DNA from: Metridium senile
Taxonomy: Eukaryota; Cnidaria; Anthozoa; Actiniaria; Metridiidae
Direction of reading: 5' to 3'
DNA: 64,000 nt
Assembly (NCBI GenBank): GCA_949775045.1
Contig: OX459095.1
Coordinates: 37,136,809 to 37,200,808, forward strand
A program made the position numbers and the translations under genes. This document shows positions 11,501 through 26,500 of this stretch, piece by piece. Every line of letters starts with the position of its first letter. Position 1 is the first letter of the stretch. The notes under the pieces are model-generated. The model had not been told where the DNA came from. It saw nothing but the letters and a program-made list of their open reading frames with translations, and searched no databases.

Positions 11501-14500
11501 GCAACAATATGAGCCCCATGTGATTTCATACGTGAATCGTCGTGCACAAGAATCTTACTCAAATACGGCTTCTACGCGAAAATCGAAAAACTTTTAATAA
11601 TCTCTGTCATATTCATGGTATAGATTCTCGTATAGTCCATTACGATTCTTTATTGGCTTCTCGAAAGCGCAGATCGTCTTCTTTGTTTATATCGCCAAAA
11701 CCGAAGAAACCTTTCCCGCTCGAACGACGAAAATCTCTCGGCGAAAGCGATCGAGGCTCGTATTATATGCTCAGGAAACACGTACAAAGGTCAGAGGATT
11801 CTACACAAAGTGCTGCATATTGTAGTTAAGTGCTTGCTTCGAGGTTTTAATACAAACACTTCGAAATCAAATCTAGAAGTTAGGGCCGAAGTTAGAACGT
11901 CAAATATTCAGTATTCTACGGGAAGTAAGCGGTAAAAGTAGCATTGTTATCTGTGCGTTGTTACAAAGGTATTGACATTAAAATACGATCATAATTACCC
12001 GGCCCCAATTCCCTCATTTGTAATGTTGAATAACAATTTCTCTAGGTCGCCGTAGCGGCTCTGGTTGTGTGTTTGCATCGGCCACAGCTTCGCCATTCAC
12101 ACTCGAACGGTTTCCTTTAGGCATAGTTTGTTTCTCTAGTTGAATTTGTAAAATCGTATGTTAGGATTTCAGTGAGTGTCAACTAATATTATAGGCGAAA
12201 TGCATCATAAAGTCATTAACGACATCGACTAGAAACATGGGTTTCAATACACCAGAGAACGAGTGACTGGAATAGCATCCTATTACACTAATAATAGCCT
12301 ACGGTATATGACACAGACCAGGCAAGATGACAACTCATTGACAGATGAAGTGTCTGTGTAAACACTCAGCGGCTCCCTGGCCCGAAACTTATAAACGCGT
12401 TTTTCTCGGTAACTTTTTAGCCTCAAATTTTCATTTTTAAACGACTATCATTCGCTCAAATTTTGACAGATTGCAACTAAACTTCGCAATATTGTAGAAC
12501 GATGTTTCAAGCGTGGGACGGTGTCTGCGATTTCCTATTTTTTATTTTGTTAAAAAGATATCACTTCATTAGTAAGAAAATACATTAAAATATCGATTGT
12601 CGATGTTTGAGATCTCGTAGCAACTGATCTAAGATAGATATGAAAAATCCCAGGCACCGTTTTGGAGATTAACTTCTCTAACGTGCAAAGACGTGTTTGT
12701 TATTGACGTGACGGTAATTTGTAAAGGGTTGTGATTTTTCAAACAAAGGACACTCAAATCGCATTAAACTCTACATATCTTTTTCGCAATTTAAGTTATG
12801 GACAATTCGAAAACATTTCCTAAAACTACATTTATTCACCTATCAGATAATATATACTTTTATAACAAAATATTGTAAAGCTTGAGCACAATTTGAAGTC
12901 GCGCACATAGGGGTCCATAACCAGTCCTGATACCTTAACACAATAAAACCTACCAGCTCAACAAATTTTTCATGACTGGCAACATTTTTTCCAGAATCAA
13001 TTGAACCATAAACAACACTCTGTTCTTGCTCCTTCTGAAGAATTCCTAAATGAAGATGAATTAACTGTTAATTTCTCAACAATTCTCTTTTTAACACAAA
13101 TCAAACCACAGTCACCTAAGGATCTTTTTTGCTTTCCTGTAGAAAGGGCAAACTTGAATTGGGTTTCCTGTGTCTAGTGGAAAAATTTATAAGGACAACT
13201 GAGAAAACAAAAGGTGAAAAAACTAAAATTTGATATAATTGACACATTTTTCAAAAGATACACACTACACTTTTCCACAAAAACACACAGGAAATCCAAT
13301 TTAAGTTTTTACTCACCACAATAATGCACTAGATGGTCTTTAAGGATACAGTAAATCAATTCAAAAAACATTGTCGTCAATAGGCTTCAAGTATGAAGCA
13401 GCGAATTATTCATAATTAGTTGATTGAGTGCGCATGGTATTGCATTAGATACTGTGTGCATTTTCAGCTTTGGTGATTTCTACCCATGCCACCTTTTGGT
13501 TAGGCTCAGATTTCAGCCGTTGGGGTTTCGTGCGCCCGCGATACTCTCCCCACTAACGGCTGGGCGCATCGGCTTGGCATTGTTTTTCTCAGCCAATCAG
13601 CGATTTGCCCCTCGAAAATCGAGGGGCATAATATTAATAAATTAAAATTCATCGTGAACATTATGGCGGATAAGAGTGACTTCGAAAGTGTTTGTTCAAA
13701 TGCTTTGAAATCGTTTGGTTTCGAGAAATCTAAGGATATTCAACGAAGGAATAAGTAAAAGGCAAAGATGTTTTTGTTTATCTACTGACTGGCTCAGGAA
13801 AATCATTGATTTTCCAAACAGCGCCGCTTGTTTTCGACCATGGAAGGGTCGAGCGGATCCATTGTTTTGGTTATTTTACCTCTGGTTTCTCTCATGAGAG
13901 ACCAAGAGAACTTCTTAACATCCAAAGACATTAAGAATGCCTTGATAGGCCAAGAACAGGATGGCGAATCAGTAATATGCTAAACAACTACGAAGTTTTC
14001 ATTTTAAATTACGGCGGTGATTGTAAGTTGTCATTTGTATCGAAACTCGTAATTATCGTCTTTATTACTTGATTTTTTTCTCAATAAACCTAAAATACAC
14101 AGCTATATTCTTAGAATAACTACATTTAAATGCAAAATGTTTACTTTCAAAATTAAAACTGGTTTATTATTCCCGGTTGTAACATATACTCAAGCGGCTC
14201 TCTAAACGAGTCAACAATGTGACTAATGTGTATCGAAACGGCTCTAGCTGTAATCATCGTATTTATTGCTTGATTTTTTTTCTCGATAAACCTTAAATAC
14301 ACAGCTATATTCTTTGAATAACTACATTTAAATGCAAAATGTTTACTTTCAAAATTGAAACTGGTTTATTATGCGCGGTTGTAATATATACTCAAGCGGC
14401 TCTCTTAACGGGTCAACAATGTGTATCGAAACGACTCTAGCTGTAATTTTCTTCTTTATTGTTTGATTATTCTCAAAATCCTATAAAAATGGACTATATA

Positions 14501-17500
14501 CTTTGAATAAACAAAACGTTTACCATTGAAATAGCTTTTGCGCTGATTTGTCTCGACCGTTCTTTTGACAAATAACATACCCGATGGAATTGCTAAATGA
14601 TATGCAGGTTTTGCTAAGAGTTGTTTCGAATTGAATTCGAATCATTTACAAATTTTAATAAAAGAAAGACTTTTTGACAATCAGGCCGTTGGAAAGTTTA
14701 TTTACATTAGCTTACATTTCAACAAATTTTATTTCCGTTTCCGTTTTTTTATGCTATTAGCATAATTACGTCACGGACATGCGCGACACGTTTCGAAGCT
14801 GATGCGCCCAGCCGTTAGTGGGGAGAGTATCGCGGGCGCACGAAACCCCAACGGCTGAAATCTGAGCCTACCTTTTGGTCTAGTTACGTCAAAACTTGAC
14901 AATGATTGTTCCATCAAGGTCGCAGCAAGGCATCAACACGGCACTTTTCTTAGTCTTACAAAATCTGCTCTATCCATATACATTTTTGTCGACTCCTTGT
15001 AATCCCTTTTATGAACCTAGTGTACTTGTGCTAACACTGTAAGTGCAATACCTGGTATGATAGACTGTGCTATAACTCTGTATCCCCTGTAATCTACTAC
15101 AACTGTTCCAAGTGTAAATAGACCCTGAAAATACACAGACAATATCATTATTTAAGGGTCAATTGTTTTTTAAAGAATGACACATTAGCTAGTGTTGCTG
15201 ACTATGGAATTGAGGTGGGTATCACATGGTGTTTTAATCACTTCTACATGTAGTGTATAATACAATTTGGTACAATATCCTTTATATTGACTTGCAAATT
15301 GATGATATCAAAACCAGGATTCATTCTAAAAAAACACAAAATTACTTTTGTGTAACATAATGCCATTTATTTTATTACATATGATTTGTTACAAAAAGAT
15401 ATCTTGTAGTAGAGATAAATGTATTTTTACAGCAAGATGCTCAAGACTGTGACCACTGATAATGTATTCGCATACTTTTGTAGCGCCATCCTCCAATTAG
15501 CGTTTAGATCAAAGATAAGATAAGACAATCCTGTATTGCTAATTGGATAACAACATAAACAAAAGTATGCGAATACATTAGCGGTGGTCACACTTTTGGG
15601 CCTTTTGCTGTAATGTATTTGTCAAGTGTTTTATTCATGATACTTATTAAGCAAAATTACAAAATGACATCACATACCTTAGTATCTATTCTGTTATAAG
15701 CCATCACTCCCACAAGATCACCATTCTATAACATATAAGCAATATGTTTACATACAATACATACATCAATTATAAGGCAGAGTACAAACAAATAACAAAC
15801 AAATACATGTATTAAGGTTCGAGCAAATGACTTCTAAAACTCATGAATAATTAATGAAGAGAAAATAAAGACAAAATCACTAGCATGAAGGAGTTTGAAG
15901 TCTGATGAAACACTTGCATAAAATTAAGCCAACTTCGCTTTGAATTTCTCCAATAATTATCCAATAATTTGAGAAGTAATATCTAACACTCATTGTGATT
16001 CATCAGGTTCTCAAACACCGGAAAATGGGCCCCAAAAAACTCAGCTGCGCCTCGTTTTTTCAACCCATTTTTCGGTGTTTGAAAACCTGATGAAACACTC
16101 TTTCTCATGTTTGATATATTACTTCAACATTTGCTTCAACATCAGTTTGATTTTGTTGAATGGCAATGTTGATGAAGCCGTTTGCCACCCCATTTCAACA
16201 TTGTGGAAACCGTTTGCCCCCTACGCTCAACATCGTTCAACAACCATTCTACAGCGTTCAACAAAATCGAACCAATGTTGAATTAAATGTTGAAGCCATT
16301 TGCCCGGGCCTTAAAGAAGGAAAAATAGTACTGAAAAGGGGGAAAAGGAAAGTGCACTACATAAAACTATATTACATTATATCATTTCAATTTTATGAAA
16401 TGGTTTGCTTATACATTAGTATCGCATCAATTATCTCATTTTAAAATACAAACAACAACATAGTATAGCTATGTTAGGAGTTCTTAAAGAAGGAGTGTAA
16501 TTTTCTTTTTTAGAGTGGTTAAAACATTTAAAATTAACATTTAAAACAGTTAAATAACATTAGGATAAACACATGTAAATAAGACATTTTGTAACAAACA
16601 TGGTAGAATTGATTTAGTTTTTGAACTCCCCAATATACATCCTTTCTGAGAAATTTTGTCACCCGTGAAGTGATTTTGACTCATCAAACAACAAGAAAGG
16701 CGTTCCGAATGCACATTTAGTTTCTGAACTGATCCATGATCCTTTGCACCACTAGCTTGTGTGCTTTTCACCGGTGACAAACTTTATCAGAAAGGGTGTA
16801 TACAATCTCTATGCAAACAGTTTGGCATGCTACTTACTGCAGCTGCATGAGCAGCATCATCACCTACAAATAAACAATGATAAATCAAACAATCAACAAA
16901 GTTTGAAAACCTGTTCTGAAGGTTTAATTCACACAATTACATAACATACTTGTATCCAAATGTTAACAATGTACAAATATCTTTAATTGCTACCAGTAAT
17001 CACCAATATTTATGAGTAATGTGGCATATGGGAAATAAACACAAGCTATTAGTTATATGATACTATTAATATAATGGAATGTTCAGTTCAAAAACCTAAT
17101 TTAACAAAATAAAAAATGTATTTTACTCTTTATCCATCAACACTTACCTCCCATTTCACTGTAGTGATCTCTACTATCAAATGCAAAACTAAAAAATATA
17201 TTATTCCACAAGAACATTCTCTTCCTGCAAAAAAAAAAGCAGAAACAAATTTCAATATATAATAGATACACGGAATTGGAAAAAGCTGATTACAAAACAA
17301 ATCTCATTAAATAAAAATAGAAACTAGCAAGTAAATTAGTATAGGCTGCGTCGGTGTTTGATATAAACTATAAGTAATATAATGAAATTTGTATTATTGT
17401 ACAAGATGTTGACTAAAAAACATAAAAAACGTTTCGAGCTCCAGCCCTTCATTGGAGTAAAAGACTTAGACTAAGAGAGATACTGAGTATAAATAAGAAG

Positions 17501-20500
17501 CGGGAAAAGTGATCAACCAATCAAAAAGCGATAGAAAATGTAGGAGGAGTTAAAGAACAATAGATTAATTAATGGAAAGCGAATTGTTCATTCATGCCAA
17601 AAGGTTGCTGTGTACCTAATGAATAAATTAGTCACATTTCTTTAGATTTACGGTTATTGTTAGTTCCAATTATATGACATAAACTGGCAGCTGTCATTTG
17701 ATTAATGTTAGGATTAGCAGAATTAAAATGGTGGGAGACTGGCTTTGTGTTGTTGTTTGTGCCTATATCACGAACGTGATCACAAATATGTTCACCAAGA
17801 CATCTACCAGTTTCTACAACATCAAGCTGGTTACACAAAGTACATTCAATACAATAAATAACATTAGGGGTAATACAAGTTATTTATCCATTGTTCTTGG
17901 AACTCCTCCTTCATTTTCTATCGCTTTTTGATTGGTTCATCACTTTTCCTGCTTCTTATTTATACTCAGTATCTCTCTTAGTCAAACTCTTTTACTTTGA
18001 CAAAGGACTAAAGCTCGAAACATCAGCAAAGTTAAGTCAACATTTTTTTTACAGTATTACAGATTTCATTCTATGATAATTGGGTAAATTCTTTCAAATT
18101 CAAACTCATCATTACTTTTCATCTTCTCCTGGATTTATAGCCATAACATTTCCATCAACCACAGTCATTGCTCCTTTTGTTGCAGCTGATACAAAATCAC
18201 TGGTGATCTAAAAACACAACAAAACAACAGTTACAAAACAAAATAATAAAAATACTAATCATCCTATTCATCCTACTCAATCTGTACTTGAGATTAAGGT
18301 CACAAGATATCTTGTATACTGTGATTGATGTGCAACAGTTGTATTTCCTGTATAACACACAACACAAACCAAAACCTTCCAACAAAATGCAATAATGACC
18401 CCTGACAGGGAAGAAAACCAGGCCAGTCAACCTATCATTTCTTTTCAATTTCTAATAAAATTTACAATATTATTATGCCATAACAAATGCAATTCTTATG
18501 AAAAAAAAAACAATAGCCAATTTTCCATATTTGCAATCAAACTATCCATTAAAAAATGATTACAAGTGTGTAAGATTGTAAACCTTCAATCAGTTCAAAT
18601 CGGTTGGTTATTTCATTTAAATTAGTTATTACCTTAAATATAGCTCGTTCTCTTAACAGCCTTTGTTGAATGGCATCATGTGGTAGTTCTCTTGCTGATT
18701 GAAGTTCTTCATTCCAATCACGAAGCTGAAAAAAAATTATTTTAACTTATAACAATAATTCATGATAGCTGATATTGTCAACAAGGCAAAATAACTAAAA
18801 CAATATAACAGTCAAATCAAATGTTTTTATTATTTTGCTCATGCATCTGACAAATTCATTTTACACAAAGATTGTGCATCCAAGGTACCCAAAGTCCTTA
18901 ATCCATCTCATACTTCATTCAGTGTTAAAACTGAGACAATGCACACTTGCAATCTATAATAACAAACTGTATGCATTTGACACTTTTTTAGTTTAATTTT
19001 TCCCTGACGCATGGAACACAGCAGTTAGAGGCAAGTACAGTGGAGCCCCGTTAATCCTGCCACCGAAGGGACAGCCCAAAGTGGCAGTATTAACAGGGTG
19101 GCCGCATTGAGCAGATAAATTTCATAGATAATGTATGGGCATGCACTTTGTCAGGACTTGAAAAACTCAATGCAATAATGGTTTGGCTGTATTAAGCAGG
19201 TGGCTGTAAGGTAGGGTTTCACTGTACACCACACAATCCATGTCGCCTTAGCCCAGGTTGATGGAAGGAAAGTTATAATCCTATAGTCTAGTAGAAAGTA
19301 CTAAATGTATTAGTTCATTACCTGCCCTGGCATATGTTCCTCATAACCAATTCTTATTGCTGCAGCTAAAAGATCAATAGCATTTGATTAATGTTTATCA
19401 AATATATAAATTAATATGCATATACTTTGAAACACTTTGGTTTTGTTTCTCCATTATGATTTATAGATTACTCTCTCCATTTGAGTGGCAAAATATCTAT
19501 ATCCATGCAGCTAGAGACAGAGCTTTTACTTGTGTGATTAATAACTTAGTGCAAAATTTATATTTAAGAACTTTTATGAATGGTTATGGCATGAATGACT
19601 GTAATGTATTCAGTCAAACCAGCTGATGCATTCCTATCAATGGTAGAAAATTGGATTTATTTCTGCAAATTTGAATTTACATTTGTTTTGAAATTTGAAT
19701 AAATAAATCAAAACTTTTAAATTTCAAAATGCAGACCTCAACTGTCAACCAGTAATGTAGCAAACAAATACAAATAATATATAAATAAATTAATACTGAC
19801 ATTATTTGCAATTTTGAAGTGATTAACATTTGTTATGCAAATTTTTGGAATACGTACATGTACAAAGCAAAGCAGTACTTGCATGAAAGTAATATAAAAC
19901 CATTAAGATAATACATAACATAGCTAGCCCTTACCATCTTCAGACCTTAACGTATCAGCAGTATGTTCTGTTTTTGGTATAGCCCATGGAAAAACTAGAA
20001 AAAAAAAATTACAAAATTAAGACTTTTGGGGATGTACATGTATACAAGTTACATGTTATGGATAATGCAAACTTGCATACAGTCAATTCAAAAAACATTG
20101 TCGTCAATAGGCTTCAAGTCTACGTGACTAGACCGAAAGGTGGCATGGGTAGAAATCAGCGAAGCGGCAAATTTTCATAATTAGTTGATTGAGTGTGCAT
20201 TGTATTGCATTAGATACTGTGTGTATTTATCCGCTTCGGTGATTTCTACCAATGCTACCTTTCGGTCTAGTTGCATAGACTTAAAGCCTATTCACGGCAA
20301 TGTTTTTTTAATTGACTATATAATAAAACCTTGTTTATATTCAATATTTTGGGTTTTGATATTATTTATGTCATGGTGATAAGTTATGCTAAGTCTGTAT
20401 ACAACACATTCCCATTTAAAACTGTACTTTCCCATTTAAATCTGTACTTTTGAAATTGACGATGTGCTATCAACCAATCGCGGTGGTTGTTGTTCCATAT

Positions 20501-23500
20501 AATCCAATCACAAGTCTGATCACGGCTTGTCTATTAATAGTCAATGATATGGCTATTAGATATTACTTTATCTTGCAAAATCGTCCAAAAACACATTGAA
20601 TTTACTGAATCCACAAGGATTTTTCGGGCTTACTAGCGGTTAGCAAGACAAGGAACATCACAGTTATACTTTAATACTTCTACAAGGCAATAACCTGTTG
20701 AGCATGTCTTCTTTTCTTTCATTTTTTGATTAGAAATTGTCAACAATCCGTTACAGACAAATGTTGACGCTGTTAGCTAAACACTAGTCACTTGGCAGAC
20801 ATCGTACACGCCGGATTTCTGTACGAGCGTGTTCGCGGTCCATTCCTGGTTCGAGTCACATAACATAATTTTATCTTACTGTTTTTCGTCTTCGTTTCTA
20901 CACTCCTGTAGAAAGGAAGTTGTTTCTTTATTGATTGTCGTCCATATCTCACTTCAAACTTCTGCTCAAAAATAAAACGGACCGTCTTTTTATATTTTTT
21001 TTTTTAGCTTCAAACTTTTAACAGTAATTTAAAGACAACTTGTTTTCACTATGAAATCAACATTCTTCCAATTAGCGTGTGTGAATACTTTGGAATTTTG
21101 TAGCAAGAGGTTTCTGGTTCGAGTCTCAATTGCCCATTTTTTTTTCGGTTTTTCTTCTATTTTTTTTTTCTCTTAAATTATTATCTTTTATTTTGTGATA
21201 ATTCCAATTCCAATATAAAGTTTGTTAGAATAGGTTAAACAAACAATCTAAGTCTAAATATTTACAGTTATGTTGAGAGTACGCGTGTACATTTGAATAT
21301 AGTTGAAAAGGTCGAAACACAAAACTAGTCTTCCAATTATAGAGGGTTTTTTAAGTGCATAAATGACTGATGTTTTGGGTAAATATCGAAACTGAATAAA
21401 AACGAAATTGCCAGTCCTTGTCATAAATTGCTCTTTATTATAGAAAAGATGGTGGATACCACGATTATGTTTAACACAGAAAATCCAATCAGCCGTGCGA
21501 TATTGGACTAGCTTTTATTTCACTTATAATACACTGTACAAAATTACTTGATTCTGATTGGACGAGAGGAGTACACTTAACTTGTAAATTGTACTCTGCA
21601 GAGTATCAATTAGTTTTTCAGTATATTATAAATAAAAAATCACACAATCTTTTCGTACAATTTGTAATAGATACTCGTGTTGTTATCAATTTTGAAAACT
21701 GTCAAAACATCACTCTTACCTTTTAATTACGAATTGTACTCAAGATCGTGCGATTTCCTATACAAATACCCCCAATCCCGAGGGGGGGGATTCTTCCTTT
21801 GTCCAAGTGGTATTGGGGTCTTCGGCATATCTTTTAGGGTTGAAAATATTTCCTGTGCGTACCTTTTAAGGTCCTTTTAGGGTCCTGGCTTAAAAGCAGT
21901 TGTGTAACAAGAATCAGCACCTTTAACGGTCATTTTTACTCTGCTTTGTTGCTAAAAGTATGCTTGGCTGGCAAGAACATCACACAGTCGTATTTTTAGC
22001 GGTTGAAATCAACAAGGTTTTAACAGTTATTTTAATCTGTGCGTACCTTTTAGGGATTGTTTTCAAAACCTCTGCCGATCACCCCTACCAGTTGGAGAAC
22101 GGGAGTACACCCCCCAGGCCCCCAATATTTGTTTAAATATATACAACATTATTTACACGGACTTAACTATTTGGTATTAACTCTAGAATATGTACATGAA
22201 TACGCTTTCAATATTAATCAATCAATATACAATTATACACCATTTGCGAGTGAGCACGGAACAAGTTCGATTTTCCGCGAAAATTGTCGCCGGCGGCTTA
22301 AATGGCAGATAGCTCGCAAATGGCAGCTCAATGAGACGCAGGCGATGGCAATAGCAAGACAAAAGTCCTGAAGACCGCAAGGCAACTATACATTGGTCTT
22401 GCCGTGAAGCTTGCAGGACTTCTCGACTTCGCTGACTTGTACCTTTTGTCCGTTGTACGTTTTAGAATATATCAATCTCTCCACAAAGAAAACACAAACA
22501 TTATTATTGGATCGTTTTATAAGGAGAAATATGTGGCTATTTGACATATGCACATATTGTGACTAAGACTAAGTTTAACGTGAATGTGTTCGTTTGGCAA
22601 CCTGACACAAATATATTGATTTTATACACCTAATAGGTATCGCTAACAGACTGGATACCAGACGTAATTCTAAGTTTGATAATTGTAATCATTGTATTCA
22701 TTCTTGATATGTGATTGAGATCAGATAATTTACACCTACTTGCAATAAGGTTGTCATACGAAAATACAAACATTTGTCATAAAGGAAATAGACTGACATT
22801 TGTGAATAAGTGCAAAAGGAATAGACAAAAAAAGGGAGAGTTCTGCCTGAGTGATCTTTTTTTAACTTTTAATTTATTACTTTCCTACTAAACCACGATT
22901 GTTCTATTCTCCTTATGACTAATTTTCTATTTTCGTATGACAACCTTGTTGCAAGTAGGAGTACATATTATACAAAGCAGTACTGGCAAACCCAGCAAGA
23001 TATTTCCATGCCAATACATGTATGTGATCACATGTATGGCACTACAGCAATGTTAAAAATAAAATACATCTCATGTTGGAGCTAATGTATTGTCCATGAT
23101 CACAGTTTATTTATAGCATGTTAAACAATTGCCGATTTTACAAGAAAAAAAAACGCTCTAAAGTCACTGAAAATCACACTGAGCAATATGACATAGATTC
23201 AAGCAACACTTCAAATCCAAAAGATGTCTTCATGTGGCTGGCTTGACGATGAGAACCTATGTAAAAACAAGATTTTCAGAAAGAAGATACTTTTATCAAT
23301 TAATTTCATGTTAGTCATACCGGTTTGAAACTGCTCTTCTTGTTAATTAACTTTGTGAGCTCTTGTCTCCTTTTCTCGTAGTCTGGGTCTGTTTCTTCTG
23401 GCTCAGGGTCGGGAAGCTGATAGTGGAAATTGTGAAGGTCGAAAGACTGGCCTGCAGCTTCGTACTGCTCATCACTTAGCTGGTGCCAGTTTTCGACCTT

Positions 23501-26500
23501 CAACTTTTCAGCAGCTATGTAGGTTTCCCACCACTGATGTTCTTCACCAGTCATCCATGGTTTCAGCTTCATAACATACGAAGAAACAAAAGTTATTGAA
23601 ATTCACCTGAAAAATGGAAAATTAACAATTGTACCTTTCTGACGGCTTTGTCCATCTTTTCAACTGTCGGGCATTTTGCCAAATCTGGCCTAACAATAGC
23701 AGGCTTCCCAGCTGGTAGTGTTCAAAGGCTTATGTGAGCTGGGTTAGGAAGCCACTCCTTCTCCTTTGAATTAGCCCAGTTCCTGTAAGTCATCTCCACT
23801 TCTCATTGTCCATTAAGTTTGAACCAGAAAGCATGTGGATGACTATGGTTTTTAAAAGTTGCAATATTGGGCGTTGTCAATGACTTGATGTCGTAGATAT
23901 TTTCTATGAAACTCGTAACAGGAGAAGGAGTGAACGATTCCCTGATTACCGCCTGTAGCTGCGGTCGCGTGACTGCACTATTTCTGTTCGGGCGTACAGA
24001 AATCCTACTGAACATCTAGGGAAAAAGATTTGTTTTAATATTTCAATAAAATGCTGCATCCTTCAATATAGAAAGTACTAAGTTAACAAGTATATGGTTT
24101 GGATTATATATTATGTATTAAAATCGTTGTGTGTCCCTACTCGCAATATGATTGGTTGAGAATCATCATGCATGCACAGTTTAGTTTATGGCAAGGACAA
24201 AATCATTGACAAAAATCTGTGAAGAAAGGGCCGGTGAGTTCAATTCATGAATTTGCGATGAAAAGGTGCCCAAATACTTACTTTCTTAAAAACTTTGGCC
24301 TTAACAAGAGAGAGCAAAACCCTAATATATAAATATTTTTACATGGACACCACATAGGATCGCGGGTGCGCACATCCGTACGACATACGTCCATGCCCAT
24401 CGCGATACTGATTGGCTGTTACATTTCAGCGGGAAAGTGATGGGTGTGCCAAATAGCAGAGCCCAATCAAAAGCAGGTTGTTCTTTTATCGACAAAAAAA
24501 GTCAAACAAACAACAACAAAATACAATATTTAAAATATCAACTGAGAAAGATGAACATCGAAGAAAACAAAGATAGTTTTGGCCGAAGAAGAAAATAAAC
24601 TTGGGCTGGATAGATACAAAAATGAAATGTTATAGTGATATCGAAGTTCTTTTCTAGGCTCATATTTTATAAACAAAAATTGTTTGGTTTGGATTTTTAG
24701 TCAATAATTCATCATGCACATAAAATACCTTTTTCATAATTTGAGCATAAAATTATTGAAAAATATAGTATGTTGTATGCGTGATAAATAAGATTTTTGA
24801 ATTTTGATCGAAAATATATACCGGTATATTGCAGATTATTATTTGCTCATAAAGTAAATAAAATTAAAAGTCCGTTCCACCTATGTCTATGATTTGGTAG
24901 TTGTCTTTTGCGGTTACATAACTAAAAGAATTACAGTTTAGGTTAGGCATGGCCCATGCACAAAAACTATTTACATGCACATATTGATGTTGAAAGAACA
25001 ATTTAAACTGGGAGCTCCGCTATTAGGTATTACCTAATTTGTATATTAATTTTTTAAATACCTTTGTTTGTTGGACGATAAAATCCTTCGACAAGACTAG
25101 AGAAATATGCAAAAAAAAACACAATTAATAATGACATAACATACATTCCTTATTTCAAATATTAACATACGTAAATCATTTAGAATTGTAATGATTAGTG
25201 CCGTAGCAAAATCAATTTAAGTAAACATTCCTTCATAGTTACTCACGCTTGCTGATCAAGATGCAGCTGGGTTTTTTCGAGCCATGTCATCCTCTTCTCC
25301 ATGTTTTTTGTCTGGCGTATGTGGTCGCCTATTAAAAGACAGACGCCACATTTCGAAAATCGGTTTCTCTGTTGAGAAATAGACGACAACTCAATCTAAC
25401 ATATTTGTATGACCTGAAAATATATCTAGCACCAATTTAATTCGCAATTCTATTACTGTTGCCATTTGTATGATAATATCCTTTCTAATTCCTCGGGTGC
25501 AATTATTACAAACCCAAAGTGTACAAATCTAAACCATAATTTGAATAGTACACCACGAATTACGAGATCATACGAGCTTTCACAATATCATGGAATTATA
25601 AATTATTCAATAAATTGCATACTTTTGTAATTAGATTTGCACTCTATTACGACCTTTCTAAGATGATAATTACATGAAACTATAAGACTATCCATACCAT
25701 TTTTTACCTATCATCATGAAGGTCATACCTTTGGTATTACAACTTCGGGATAAGTACCCAGCCACATCCTATGAAATTGGGTTTTTTCAACGGCGTTTTT
25801 GTTGACTCGAGATATGTCTTGTAGATCTTTCCAATCGTTTGGCAGGCAGGTAGTTCCATGCGTGCGCTGTCTGGCATTCTGTTGCCCATAACTGACGAGT
25901 ACTCGCCAAACCAGAGCTCAGCTTCCATGAAACGCTCAGACGGTTTAGTCTGGCCAGTTCGTCTGTGGACTGAACATTTCATTCCCAGCTCATGTTGGGT
26001 TTTCCAGTGATGAAATCTGTTCAATCAAAAACAGTCCATTGAATTGGTATTCTCCTTACAGTTATTAGTTGTGTGTATTTTATTCAGATGCACTGAAAAC
26101 TGTTTAACCTTTGGAATTATATATGTACGTCAAACGTTTCATTGGAAAATGCTTTGTTTTCGTCATGTTTAAAGTGCACCTGACGCCCTTCATGATATTT
26201 TGCAAATCTGTTGTGCATAAGGTGTATAGACCCTTTTAATAAGTCACGACGTGTCGTGCTTTCAGCGCTTGACGTTATTATATAATAGGAATTGAAAAGA
26301 ATAAATGTTACGTCAAGCGCGGAAAACACAACACTTTGTGACTTATTAAAAGGGTCTATAATAAGTGTAGTTCATATTTCTTGATGACGACCTCTCCTTT
26401 TTGAGATATGAACATTTTAAATCTGAAAATGCAAATGAGGTGACTTCATCCCAGGAATTTGTCAAAGTTTTGTTTCAAAGCTGACAGAAATTCGTTCAAA

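Larger units (their letters stand above)
13501..14870. mobile_element. MULE-like element with 76-bp terminal inverted repeats carrying a RecQ fragment
   Basis: Both ends start TAGGCTCAGATTTCAGCCGT and are almost identical over about 76 bases; the target duplication is nine bases, CCTTTTGGT, at 13,492-13,500 and 14,871-14,879. A nine-base duplication is typical of Mutator-like elements. The ends are GC-rich against an AT-rich background. Inside are a RecQ helicase pseudogene (13,663-13,983) and a tandem repeat of about 192 bases. No transposase is present, so it would need one in trans. Near-identical ends suggest a fairly recent insertion. Confidence 0.88.
13356..14890. mobile_element. Older MITE split by a MULE-like insertion
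   Basis: The left piece (13,356-13,500) and right piece (14,871 to about 14,890) together match the uninterrupted MITE at 20,083-20,315: AATTCAAAAAACATTGTCGT, the central TTGATTGAGTGYGCAT stretch, and GGTGATTTCTACC. The MULE-like element sits between two copies of CCTTTTGGT, where the intact MITE has the single sequence CCTTTCGGT. Confidence 0.8.

Noticed and set aside
11542..11829. Transposase of the TTAA element
   Set aside because: The 95-residue frame is basic but has no piggyBac or Kolobok motif I can see; left as unrecognised within the element.
13424..13897. Two plus-strand open frames at the left end of the MULE-like element
   Set aside because: They cross the terminal repeat or use frames other than the RecQ motifs, and show no conserved sequence.
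24841..24960. Possible catalytic exon of the transposase-like gene (minus strand, IIDIGGTDF)
   Set aside because: Too short, closed by a stop at once, and without splice signals in a consistent phase.
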